From positions 22,537,001 to 22,601,000 of the forward strand of contig NC_059478.1 of assembly GCF_018139145.2 (NCBI RefSeq): 64,000 nt of DNA, read 5' to 3'. Every line of letters begins with the position of its first letter. The stretch's first letter is position 1. Under the pieces are notes generated by a model. The model did not search any database. It was not told the origin of the DNA and saw only the letters and a program-made list of their open reading frames with translations. The stretch comes from Gymnogyps californianus. Lineage: Eukaryota; Chordata; Aves; Accipitriformes; Cathartidae. Below are positions 14,245 through 26,900 of this stretch, piece by piece. The position numbers were made by a program, and so were the translations under genes.

Positions 14245-14287
14245 TTTGACCATTAACCAGAAGCTAATATGAAGGTCATACTAACAA
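14245..14287 (+). promoter_or_regulatory. DR1-like and ERE-like pair about 0.6 kb upstream
   Basis: tttgaccattaacc (reverse complement GGTTAATGGTCAAA) resembles a DR1/HNF4-type site. At 14273 AGGTCA is followed, after tac, by TAACAA, an oestrogen response element with one perfect and one poor half. In chicken VTG2 the known elements lie at a comparable distance, about 0.3-0.6 kb upstream. This is inference from motifs. Confidence 0.35.
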
Positions 14288-14729
14288 GATTCGTCTTCTC
14301 AGGTGTGGGTAACAAGACATGCTTGCAAAGACAGCCATGGTAGATACCATGGAAAGACAGTTTCTTATTGCATGTCTATGAGCTGTAAGGTATCTCAATC
14401 CTAAATCTATGAAATCAATCACAACTTCTCCTCTAAAAGTAGAGTTTCAATGTGACAGAGCAATGTGTGTCTGCAAAGCTGTGACCCTTAGCAAGAGCAA
14501 ATTATCAGGAGATTGAAGACATGATTGGAGAAAAGCTAAATGATTTCAGTTATGATTGAGGTACTATTTTTATTTAATTTTAAATTTTAGTTATTGTTTT
14601 ACTATATAACTACAATGTGGAGAAATGGGGAAAAAACAGCAAGCAAGATATTTTGAAAATGAAATCTCTATTTCACATAGGAAGTAAGTTAGTTGAAATC
14701 ATGAGGTGATTTGAAGTTGTCAGCATTCA

Positions 14730-14735
14730 TGACCT
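14730..14735 (+). promoter_or_regulatory. TGACCT nuclear-receptor half-site
   Basis: A perfect half-site about 100 bases before the TATA box. No matching half lies three bases away (cagcat instead of aggtca), so it is not a full oestrogen response element. Half-sites near the start can assist a distal element. Confidence 0.3.
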
Positions 14736-14754
14736 CAGAAATGTTTCTTTTTTG

Positions 14755-14764
14755 ATTGATCAAT
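14755..14764 (+). promoter_or_regulatory. Palindrome ATTGATCAAT, HNF6-like
   Basis: A perfect 10-base palindrome about 70 bases before the TATA box. ATTGAT is the core bound by HNF6/ONECUT liver factors, here present on both strands. A nearby TTATTTGTCAAAC at about 14783 is FOXA-like. Function is inferred from position only. Confidence 0.35.
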
Positions 14765-14832
14765 ACGCATTCTAAAATACGCTTATTTGTCAAACTAACA
14801 TGCCAAAAGAAACATGTGATAGCACATGCCTT

Positions 14833-14839
14833 TATAAAA
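14833..14839 (+). promoter_or_regulatory. VTG1: TATA box of VTG1
   Basis: TATAAAA lies 38 bases before the ATG (first base after the box at 14840, ATG at 14877). Transcription would start near 14855-14865, where ttcaccttta resembles the 5' end of avian vitellogenin messages. The leader is then only about 12-22 bases. Strong, tissue-specific liver genes often have such a box. Confidence 0.85.
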
Positions 14840-14876
14840 GAGAACCCAGCATGTTCACCTTTACTTTATCGCCATC

Positions 14877-14916
14877 ATGAGAGGCTTGATATTAGCCCTT
14901 GTTTTAACCCTGGTGG
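14877..14916 (+). CDS. VTG1: VTG1 exon 1: start codon and signal peptide
   Basis: Encodes MRGLILALVLTLV plus the first base of a glycine codon. The ATG has A at -3 (atcATGa) and lies about 45 bases after the TATA box, so the 5' leader is very short, as in other avian vitellogenins. The residues form a hydrophobic secretion signal. The donor is gtaagt, phase 1. Intron 1 (312 bases) shows nothing recognisable. Confidence 0.93.
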
Positions 14917-17900
14917 GTAAGTAACTTATCTGCTTTCATGAACTTAAAATAATAGATTCAGGAAAAGGTTTCAGAATCTAAATATAGTTCACTTACAAAC
15001 ATGAACTTTAACATTTTATAGAAAAAATTATTTCATGACAATTTTTTTGTTGTTTAGGGAAAAAAGGCTTTTGGCTATGTGCTGAACTAGAAGTAAAGTT
15101 AATTAGAAAGAGTTATGCCATATGTACAAGATGAGATATAGCCTTTCATACTAAAATACATTAACATTTTGGGGTTGGGTTTTTTTGCTTTGTCATTTCA
15201 TTACTCTTTTTTTTTCCTTCTCTTTCAGGGAGCCAGCATCTTAATTACCGTAAGTAATTTTCCTATCAGCTAATATAATTATAATGAGTGAAATTCAAAA
15301 TAGAATCTGAAAAGTATATCAATGTTTAATATAATTTTACAACAGCTAATTTTGTTCAGGTGCAATACAAAAATGAACAAATTCATCTTTTTTGTTCCAT
15401 ATATTCTAATACAGGTACTTTAATATGTTCTGTACAGTCTCTATAATGTTTTATGGGAACCATTTCTTTGCAGAACCCGATTTCAGTGAAAACAAGGTTT
15501 ATACATTTAATTATGAAAGCATGCTTCTCAGTGGACTTCCAGAGAAAGGACTTGCAAGAGCTGGAATAAGAATAAAAAGTAAAGTGGAAATTAGTGGTAT
15601 TGGGCCAAAACTTTGTCTTATTAGGGTAAGAAAATGTATTCCATTTGAAAGGTAAAATTCTCTTCATACTTGACTTTTTTTTTAAGTTTTTGGGAAGTAA
15701 TTAAGTTTCATCATGTATTGTGCTTACTCAGGGAGAATGTAACTAACACTATTATTTTTTATGCAGTGCCCTAAATTCTGTTTGCACTTTGCCAGGTAAT
15801 TCTCAGCTCAAGTGAACCTTGGGCTTGAAGGATTTCTTCTGCTTTGTGGTCAGGGAGACAATGGAATGTAATTTGAAATGCACAATAATTTATTACTGGA
15901 TCAATCCAGTAATGTTCCAAACTGTAAAACCTAGGATTATTTAATCAACTGATTTTGTAACCAGCAAACGAAAGGCAATAAAACATGCTACAGTAGCTGG
16001 ATGTGTTTCAATATTTAGCATAATTAATGTCATCTGATGGCTTCTTTTTCTGCAGGGTCCCAAATGACATTCTTTGTCATCCTCAATTGTATGTTTTTAC
16101 TGCATGCTGAGTAATTACTAAGAGTTTTGATTATGTGAAAAACACTTTTGCCTCTAACAGAAGCCTATACGTGCTTCTAATGAGTGTATTGAAATGCACC
16201 CCTCAATTGCTTTACACAAACTCCACTTAGTCTTCTGTACATGTGGAAGAAAAATGATCCTTTTAAAAGCTTTTATTTGGCAAATTGAAAACTTTGGATT
16301 AAAAAGACTGGTGACTGATAAATGCTTGTAAATGCTATAGCCTTCCAGCCTGAATTCGCCCTCTGTTACTAGGTACTTTTGTAAGTTCAAATTATAATAG
16401 ATCTAGACGGGAAACATTGCTTTTCCATGAGCTTAGCAAATGGCTGGATTTTTTTGCAAAACAACAAGAAAATAAGAGCCACAGGTCTGCACTGGTGACT
16501 AGGCTTTCCTGGCAGAAAGGAGGCAGAAGCAGCCTTGTCCTCACCCCACATCCTCCCCCATTCCTGCCAAAACAGCTGTTGGTGTGCCGGGGTGAGTCTT
16601 CACCAAAAACTGACTCTTGTTCCCCAAAACCTTCCAACACCATTCCACCTGCCCTAGTGCATTCGGAAAAAAGTTTCCATTTCAAAAATGAATACAGAAA
16701 TAATTTCAGGCAAGAAAAAGAAGAGAAAAGAAAAAAAATCATGAGATCTTGGGGCAAGTTCTAAGCTAAAGGTAACAATACATTTATTCCCTTCTGCTCT
16801 GGGAAAAGTTTATTTTGCTGCTGTTATATTTAAATTAGACAGTTCGGAGGGATGGTTCAGGGAATTAATCTTTCATCTGTAGCCTACTAGTTCGCATTCA
16901 GCCCAAGCAAAAAGCTGTGTTCCCTGGGCAGTTTCCAGCTGACAATTTTTTCATCACAAACCCACAAGTAAGAATTGCCAGCTGTGTTCAAAACCTAGCA
17001 GACAGCGTAAGTCCTGACTGGGCCCTGAGGGCTGGGGAAAACTACCTCGCCCTGACCCTGCAGAGCAGTCCCAAACCTGCCTGTATGCAATATGCCAGAA
17101 GCATGTCCAAGAGGCAGCATGAGGGATTTGCTCCGTAACAGCCTCCCCGGTAAGCTTCAGTTACTGGGGTTGGCAGTGATCTCCACCAACAATAACAAAA
17201 ATAAATGTGAAAGTGCAGTCTCCAGCGATTTGCTGTAGGAGGATTTAGTTTGTGTGGCTTTTTGAGAAATTAATCCGCGTCTTGCATCACATCGCCAGCC
17301 TGAGGTGTCAGAGAAAAGTCTCTTTAAATTGTCAAAATATATAGAAGGGAAGGGTCCTCTGAGAAACTAAGCTAAACATGCCCCATTCCCATGGGGTAGA
17401 AATCATTGGAGTTATGCATAGTTGAGCACAACTTTCTACTTGCCTAGATATGCCCCAGGTTGAGGCTGGAGTGTGAAGTGCAGAGCGGGGTTGGGGCCAG
17501 TGCCTGAGCCTTCGGCTCCACAGCAAAATGTGTGGGGAAAGACAATTTTTGTAATCTGCTCTCCACTGCTGAAACTATGGCTATCTGGCTGGCCTAGCAG
17601 CCATGTTGTTATTAGTTTCTGACTGCTGTCTGTGGTCTGCGACCCCAGCGAGGGAGACGACAGAGTTCATAACAGGAGTTAATGATGCTTTATGCAACAT
17701 TAGCTTTCTCCTGCAATTTCCTGCAGATCTTCCATACTACTTTTGGGTAGCAACCTGCTTCATGCGGCTCTTCTCTGGCTTATTTCTTCATACAAGTCAA
17801 CCTTTGGCAATATGGATTATCTATGAAACAGAACAGAGTGCAGTGACTGTGGAAATATCACACTCATTTGCATTACTCTCTTTCCTTTTATATACGGAAA

Positions 17901-20900
17901 TATGTATATCGATATTAGCTATGTTAATGACACCTTTTAAGTTTTCCCTTTGAAAAGGCTTTGCGTTATTTAAAAGTGTATTTTTGATGTGAGTAAAGCT
18001 CTAGATGCTTATGTGCACTGAAAAAAGTTAACTGAAAAAATTAAAGAGGAATTATGTTCCCCCTTTGTTCTAGATTCACTCAATCGAAGCAGCAGAATAC
18101 AATGGTGTCTGGCCTACAAGCTCATTCTCTCGATCACTCAAACTGACTCAGGTACTAACTGGGCAACTTAGTAATCCCATCAAGTTTGAGTATAGCAATG
18201 GCCATGTTGGAAACCTTATGGCTCCCGATTCTGTCTCGGATGATGGTCTGAACATCTACAGAGGGATCCTGAATGTGCTGGAGCTAAGTATAAAGAAGAT
18301 GCAGCATTCATACAGCTTACAGGAGGTGAGCTTTTTGGTTTTGCCATTGTGGTCGCTTTGTAAATAAATAAGCCTTCTCTTCAGAGTCTTCTGCTGCATT
18401 TTCTGAATTCATCCTTGACATAAACTTCACTAACAAGAAACACGTAAGGTTGGGAAATCTTGATTAAGTTGTTCTTATGGGACAACATTTGATAGAGCTG
18501 TAGCTAAACAGGACAACAGAATAGCAGGTTTTTAATCTGATTGATCAAAATATTTCAGAAAACGCATTTGCAATATTAGACCCTTAGAAAATCTGGCTTG
18601 TGTTTCTAGAGAAAGTAACCTCCTGTGAAAGCTGAAGCCCACATAAAATTTGAATACTGTATTAAAACAAGCTTAAACATGCAGCACAAGAATAAAGTTA
18701 AAATAACAGTAATTTGACTTTTTTACCAATCATATATACTTTAATCTCTTCTAGCTCCTTTTGTAGGAGAAAAACAGTATATATGCCATGACATTACTGT
18801 AATAGCTTTGACAGTTGCAGTTGATGCTCTGTTGGAATTTCCACTGTTTTTCAGGTTTTAATATCTTAGTCAAGGTAAATCATCTGATATTACTATTCAC
18901 CACAGAAATTGCAATGTGTTTAGTTTTTGCGAAACCATATTTACATTGATTAGACTACATTCGATTCAGAGATCAGCAAAAACCTTGAAATTATTATACT
19001 TTCATGTTATTTTTATTGAAAATGCAGACCAGAGTAACTTTAATTTTTTAAAAATTTATTTTTATGTAAGTAGAGTTGTTTCTGGGAAAGGAACCACATG
19101 ATTTAATATTTTCACGCTGCTTGTTGCACATAAAAACCCGGGTGATGGTGTCGCATATTCTGCAGCGCTATTTTCTCATGTCTAGTTTTACATCTTCATT
19201 CTTTCTAATTCAGTTAGCAATATGTCCTACTCTCGCTGCTGAGCAATACATGTGACTTCACCTCCTAGAATCGTTTCCAAGTTTTCTTTGCTTTTCTCAG
19301 ACAGCAACTGATTAATGAGCATTGGAACCCTTGCTTGACAATCTCAAGTCACTCTACAAAGGAAGATAAGCACTATTAATCCCAGAATTTGAGCTGCAGA
19401 GAGGTTTAAAGGACTAACCTGGGAAAGTCTACATCACACCCTGCAGGGCGTAGGGTAAGGGTGTCTGAGCTAGCTGTGAACTACACACAGCTACAAAGTC
19501 CAGCTAGGCAGGAGGCTACTTCATCCCACTGAGCCTGGTGGGCTGGACGTTCCCATTTAAAGTCTAGGTGTCTCTACCACACCCTGCACTCTGCAGAGGA
19601 GTCCCACACCTGTATTTGCAGAGTACAAGTCTTTCAGAAAGCTTGGGCAATTCTTATTTCTAGCCCTTACTGAAGCCACAGTGTCTTCAGGAATACTGTT
19701 AAGCTAAAGATGAAGTGGGTATGTCTTGCCTCCTAATCACCACATGACCATTTTGCTGTTCTGACATAGCCCAGAGCTGCTCTCTGGAGTGGCTATGCTA
19801 TCAATAACAATAAAAAAATCATGAAAATAACCCTTCCTCCTAAAATGCAATCAAATATTTTCCTCTCCAAAAATCTCCTCACTGACTGAGAAGATTTAAG
19901 AGCTCTTATAAATATATATGCTTGAAATATTATTGAAGATCTGAGCTAAAACTGCAAACTCAAGAAAACCCACAATCAAAACTCTACTATCCTGAAATTC
20001 TTTTTAATTATTGCTGTTCGTATTGTGACAGATCATCTGATATTGCAAGGCCTGTTCCATAAGCATTTATAAGCTGTCTATAAAAGCAAATTTTAAGGGC
20101 AGAATGTCATCTCCAACCTTAAAATACTTTGCTGTTGAGATTTTATTCTGACTGATCAAATTATTTTGGCACTTTTTATTAATATTCCTCAAATCGTATT
20201 TCATAATCGACAGCTCTAACTGGAAATTGTTACTCACTTTTTCTGAGGCTCCAAATCTTGTCTCAGTGAAACTCTTGAGAATTTTAGTTCTCTCAGTGAA
20301 ACTCTGATTTGGCTTACTGGAAACTTGTACATGTAAAAAAGAGATTAAAGTAATGATCATCCCAATTTTGCTTCTGGAGGGTACCATGAATAAAAAAGCA
20401 ATAATTTCTATCAAGAATTTTGAAAATAGAGAATTAAACAGGAAAGTCCATGTGGGGAATTGATGAAGCTTTGCATAAGAGTGAACTTCTCTGATCACGT
20501 TCTCATTTTTGCCAGGCTGGGATTGGAGGTATTTGTAACACAACGTATGTAATTCAGGAAAACAAGAGAGCAAACCTAGTCTATGTGACCAAATCCAAGG
20601 ACCTAAACAGTTGTGAAGAGAAAGTTCAAATGGTCACAGGTTCAGCATACACTCATCCATGCCAGACCTGCCAACAGGTAAATCAGAGTGATACTATGTA
20701 TATGTATTTTGTATTCTTATACAGAGCGCCATTTGGCATCCACGCTATCTCTTGCTTTATAACACTTAAAATGAGAGAAGAGTCAGATCTGCTGTATCTA
20801 GTTATCAACATTTTCTTTCTGTATGAAAATCAGATCCACAGAGCAGCAGAGGTCTGTGCTGCAGACTCATGTACTGCAGGCGCACTTCAGCTAGCTCTAA

Positions 20901-23900
20901 CTAGCTGGCTTGGAAACCATTAATTATCAGCATGAGTTAATTCACCTACTCTGTTGAGTAAAAAAGGTAGTCACAATGTCCAGTTTCTGCTATTCAAGAT
21001 AGGTACTGCTGCATCTTATTATAATCCTGTCTTTGAAATAAGAAATTGTGTGGCTTATACTGCTGCTCTCCTCAGAAAATTTGTCTCCTTCTCAAGGGAA
21101 TAACCAATTACTTATATTTGGGAAAGGGAAAAACCAGCTAACAGTTCTTAGCAGTAAAAGTAACGGAGCCAGGCAGCATGCCTGACCTCTCCCATGGAAG
21201 TGTGCACGCAGAATTCACATAAACCGCTCATATGGCCAATGAACAAAACAGCCGTGGAAAATAAGTGAGTTGAAGTGGGTGATGTAATAGCTTCTACTCA
21301 TAGAATTTAGAAGTTCAATGACTTTCTATTTTCTTTGTTTCTTTGCTTTTTTATATTACAAAGAGAAACAAGAATTCCCGGGCAACTGCTACTTACAATT
21401 ACAAAATTAAATATACACGTAATGAAGCTGTAATTACACAAGCTGATGTTGAGGAAATCCACCAGTTTGCACCCTTCAATGAGATAACAGGAGGAAATGC
21501 TATAATAGAAGCAAGGTACTGTACATATGCCTTTAATTCAGCAACTAACTCAGCATCTCAGTAATCTGGTCAAACTCCATAACTGAAATAAATCCTTTAC
21601 TTCCACAGCCTATTTTTTGCCAGTATTTAATTACATAAAATCCCAAACAGTTCATAAAAACAACTTTCACTGTTAGTTGTAGATCTGAAACATGCACATC
21701 ACTATCCAAATTTTGTTAGCTAAACTTGGCAGGGTTTGACTATTTTATTTCTCAGGGATATTTGATTTATGTCATAAAAGCCAAAACAAATGTAATTCCA
21801 TCTAAAAAATTGTGGACTAATATATTTGCAGTAAAATACTTTGAAAGACAGTTACTCACTGAAAGAGAGTTCCCTGGAAAATAATAATGCAGTAAGAGAC
21901 CCTGGAGACTAGTTCACAAGAAACCTAGATAGGACTTTGGATTCCGATATACTTCCTAAGTACAGTGGGCTGCTTGCAAATCTCCCATCAAAACTGTTTC
22001 TTGATAGGAAATTGGGTTTTATTGCAAAAAGATTGGGCACAAGCCATGTAAAATGTATTATTTGCTTTTCCGCAGCAAATTTTGCATATTTCTTAAACAA
22101 GTTTGGGGCAAAATGAGAATATGATGGTCTAAGACATTATACCCTTGCTCATTTTTAGCTCAAGCCCCAAACTTTCAGTGTTTGAAAATTTTTTCTTCTG
22201 CATCAAAATCATCTATTGAAAAAATTTTTAGTTACCTGCTTTAGTGATGGACTCTGTAGACAGGAGTGCCCTACTGAAGAGGGAGGCTTTTTGCGTAAAG
22301 GTCACTGTACAGAAGATATACCTCAATCCCACTCTTCAGCTGCTGTAATCTTGCATTGCTCCATTAGCTTCGGCAAGAATCTATTGGTATAATATACAGT
22401 TTTGGAAACAGCAACGTCAGAGTGTTCATGTCAATAAATCACTGATTAACTTCATTAATATGATGAACATGTTCAGTTTGGTTAACCAAAAAAAAAAAGA
22501 ACAGGAAAGGTGAAAGTGGCTTTACTATCTATCTCATGCGATCAAGGTGAAGATAGATACAACTGTAGTGCTTTTATCAAATTATAGGTTGTTGTGAGTG
22601 AGCATTAGTCTGGAGCCAATGGACTTTTGCTGATTTAAACTCTCCTTCTGCAAGCCTGCATAGACCGTCTTCCTTACTATTCTTCCTCAGGTATTAAGCC
22701 TCCAGAAAGGGTAGTGCCTTTACTTTTCCTGCTTTCTCTGCATCTTTTGCATTGCCCAGCAGAAGGGGCCAAATATAAGATAGCTGGGAAGATGTGGATA
22801 TGTCACCCAGGTCTTCAGAAGTTATTTCTACAATGCACTTTCTGTGTTAAAAAAAAAAGAAAGAAAATCTAACATCAAGGACTGAAAACATTTGGACCTG
22901 AGTTTTCAGACCTGTTTAGCATAAGCCTCTTGCAGCAGCTTTCAAAGCCAAGAGAGGTTTTACTATTGTTTCACTGTTTTAATCCTATCTTTAGTATTCA
23001 TTTGCTCTTCTCTTTGGAGTGTAGCATTTTCCCATCTATTCTAGGCAGATATATCTCTTCCCAAAAAGATGAAGATGAAGACATAATAGAGTCGTCATGT
23101 TCTGGAAGGAGGAGCTAAATCTGTCCAAGTGTACCTGACATTATACTTTCTGACCCAAATGCTCTTTCAATAATATTGTATAAAATTTCAAGAGAGAAAA
23201 AATCTCTGCTGATTCTGTAGTGATTTCTATTCAAATTCTAGTGGCTTGTCTGCAAAGCAGTTACATGCTATTTTCTGCAGCAGTTCTCTGCAATCCATAT
23301 GGAAGGAGTGGATAGAAATGATACAGAAGATCATTGCAGAGATTCCAAAATAAACACACCAATTTTCTACAGAGATTTTGAGATACTGTGTAGTACAGCA
23401 ATACGGCCTTTGGAATGTTTTCAGTTGTTCAGTACAAATGCCTAACTTTATTATAGTGTCCTAAATTACCTGTTTTAAACATAATTGGTGGGATGGGATG
23501 CATCCCTTTAGCTGAAAATGTAGCAAAGATAGCAAATGTTTACAAAGACAGGCTTTCATTGGAATTATTCTTAATAACAAAGGATGAAGGTTTGGTGCTC
23601 CTTGAAAAGTTTCCAAAAACTTGAGTACTTGTCCAAAGACTAATCCTGAATTTATCTGGCACTTTCTGTTTGGGAAATCCAATTAGAAACTTCCTGAGAA
23701 CCTTGTAGCTTCTGCAGTCCCCAGGACATTCAGCTTGCCAAGCAAAATGGGGAGGGAATTGTAATAGTGCGAGTAAAAAGATTGTAGCATTTCTTATTGT
23801 ATTTAACAATTTTCAATTCCTTTTGAAGCTTCCAGGAGGCACAGACACGTAAGAGCTTTTATGAACTTCTTAAAAGGTTTAAATTAAGTGATAATTTCTG

Positions 23901-26900
23901 AAAAAGTTTCCCATCAGTTATTTTCCTATAATCCTTAATTTACTCCTTAAGACACAACACACAGTTCCTGTGGTCTTCTTCAGGCCACAGCTTCTCACCT
24001 CCCACTTCTTCCTTAAATTCTCATGCCATGTTATTCCCAAAGGAAGGCAAAGGCCGGCTCTGATCTGAGCCCTGCTGTGCAAGTGCACACTTTCTCAGAG
24101 TATAGTTCTGAGCATCATGTCCAAATGTATTTGTTTGTAAATATCTTTGCCCCTCAATAACAAAACCCTTTTGAAACAATTGCAGTTGCATTGCAATGCA
24201 GGGAGGCAGAATTACTGTTTTCTTTTTAGTTTGTGCCCTGCATCTTGTGATGTTATCTCCCTGGGTTTCTCCATTCCAGGCAGAAACTTGCTTTGACTGA
24301 CGTGCAGAAGGACATGGCAGAGGTCCCACCAAAAGAATTCCAGAATCGCAAGTCACTTCAGTACCAGTTTGGCAGTGAATTGCTTCAGCTTCCTGTCCAC
24401 TTATTCAGAATAAAAAATGTGGAAAGCCAGGTAAAATTCAGCCACTGGACAGACTCTTTGTTGGAGGTTGGAATCTGTGTATGTGGGAAACAATACGTGT
24501 GAGCTTCCTGCATTTTAATCTTCCTGCAGATAGAGGAAAGCCTGCAAGACCTAGTGGAGACCACGTCTGAACAGCTTCCCGGCGATGCACCAGCAAAAGC
24601 CCTCAAGCTTATGCACCTCTTCCGTGCAGCCAATGAGGAGAATTATGAGTCAGTGTGGAAGCAGTTCTCTAGTCGGCCAGCATACAGGTACAAGCAATAC
24701 AAGTGGTGATTCTTCTGCTGATAAACTCTGTTGGAGACCCTCTGGAATGACTATGTTCAAATGCAGATCTGGAAAATGGTCCTTGCCTTTCCCACTACAG
24801 GCGCTACATTTTGGATATAATTCCTGCAGTTGCCAGTCACCGTGCACTCAGGTTCTTGAGGCATAAAATGGAAAGGCAAGAACTCACCAACTGGGAAGCG
24901 GCTCAGACGGTACTTGTGGCTCTGCATTCAAGCACACCAACTCGGGACGTGATGGAGGAAGCAACGGTAGGATTCTCTAAACACTCTCGAATCACTCTTT
25001 ACTGATTTTAGCATCTGTCATATTTATTCCTTTGACAAGATGGCAAAGGCTTTGAAAATATAAACCTTTTATATCCTCTAGTGAGGTTGAAAAGAGTTTA
25101 TTTCCTAACTGTCTTAAGGGGAGGAGAATGCAAATCCAAAGGGCAAAAATGAACCCAGAATGAAACAGGAAAGAAAGAGTAAGAAAGATACCTCTCAGGG
25201 ACAGAGATTATTGCTGCAAACAGTGGTCTCTAGTCTCCTTTTGTCCAAATGTACTTTATAGTTACATCAGATTAGATTTCTAACTGTGTGTCTACAAAGA
25301 CTAGCGGGTAAGAAATACATATTTGTTATATCCATGTATTCATCCTGATTGACCTAGCAGGATGGGTATGAATTGGAGCAGATCTATCAAAATCAAGGGA
25401 ATTATGTCAATGTGGAGCCCACGTAGGAGAAAGTCTAATGAGTTTTACAATTTTTTCCTCTTCTGCAGGGTCTAATTCTAGCCTTAGATGCAGGAACTTA
25501 TCTCTGCCTACCCTCGGTAGAGACCACGAATCTCAGACTAAAGTTTTGCCCTCTGTAAAAGCCATGACAGCCTGGCTGTTACTGTGCGGTAATGCTCTGC
25601 TTCCCACTCAAGGAAGCAGTGGGCTGGTGCCTCCTGTCAGTTCCTACATTTATGCGAAATATTCCTGTCTTCCCAAAGTACTGAGGTCCATTCACAATGT
25701 ATCTGAAGTTTTTTGTACCTATAGCTGAGGCAATTATAAAACTATGATGAATGTTTCTTGAATAATGTGTGTTTTTCCATTCCATAACTGGGTGATTTCC
25801 TCCCTTTGGATTACAGCCAATTCCAAATTTAAATCTGAAACACTATAAAAGCAACAGATCTGCCTTCCAGATGTTACTTGGAATTGCTTTACAATTGCAT
25901 TGTCAAATACAGTAATATCCACCAATTAACTATAAATCCATCGATACAAAAACATCAAAAGCCTGGTTTTGCCTTGCATTTGGCAGAAACATATTTTTTA
26001 ATATCGTTGCTCTTCATTAATGGTGGTAACAAACAACTGCTTTCTCCCCAGCTCATCGTGAAAAAACATTGCCCACGCTCAAGTACTGTACTTGGAAAGG
26101 TTTGCCATCTCAGCTACGCGTCACTGTGCCACAAACAGTGCTTTTCATCAGACTCCTGCTCTGAGTGTCTCCAGGTAACCACATTGTTATTTATCATTTG
26201 AAAGAAAAATTAAGTCTTGAGTTCTTTCTTCATTATTCAGAAACCTGTATTTCACTTCACTACAGTGTTTCCTTTGGGGAAAGGAACCCCAGTTGGTTAA
26301 ATACAGCATTTTTATCTTTAGATTAACACACGAAAGAGAGTGAGAGGAAGAAGCATATAATTCATAGCACTTTCTATCTGAGTATCTCTGAGTGCTTTAT
26401 TGCCAATTATTAATGAAGCCCCATGGCACTACTCTGAAGTACTTTAAATATAGGTACTTATATATACTTATAAATAAACTAAGTGACACAAAAGCCCAGG
26501 CTTTTGCCCAAAGTCATGTAGCCCAACCATTTCTCAGCCAGAAGCAGAGCCCTGTCATCCATATAGACTATAAGATTTTAATAATAGTAATACCCTCCCT
26601 GTTCTGCACCGCTTTTAATCAGCGGGCCTGAAAACAATTTAAATAGGCAGTAAATAGCATTTCCTAGTTCTAGAGATGCATGTCATGGTTTACAGAGGTT
26701 GACCACTAAGCCAGTGATAGAGAGGGAAAGAGAAACAGGTGTTTTCAGTCTTCGACACTGGTCAGTCCACCATCCCCAGTAAGAGCAGGGTGTTCCCAAT
26801 ACATTGTGTGCCTGCCGTGATTTTTTTCCTGTAGTACACAGGCACGGCCGACATTCCTACATGCCTCTCCTGTGTTATGATAGCCACCAATGCTCTTGAG

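Larger units (their letters stand above)
11030..14832. other. Proximal 5' flank of VTG1
   Basis: No gene recognised. A GC- and CpG-richer patch lies at about 13480-13560, inside a block (13150-13650) of less repetitive-looking sequence. The last 600 bases carry the receptor-like and liver-factor-like motifs listed separately. Confidence 0.5.

Noticed and set aside
20067..20573. A 168-codon minus-strand open frame in intron 4.
   Set aside because: It has no recognisable domain, runs antisense into exon 5, and sits in AT-rich intron sequence where such frames arise by chance.
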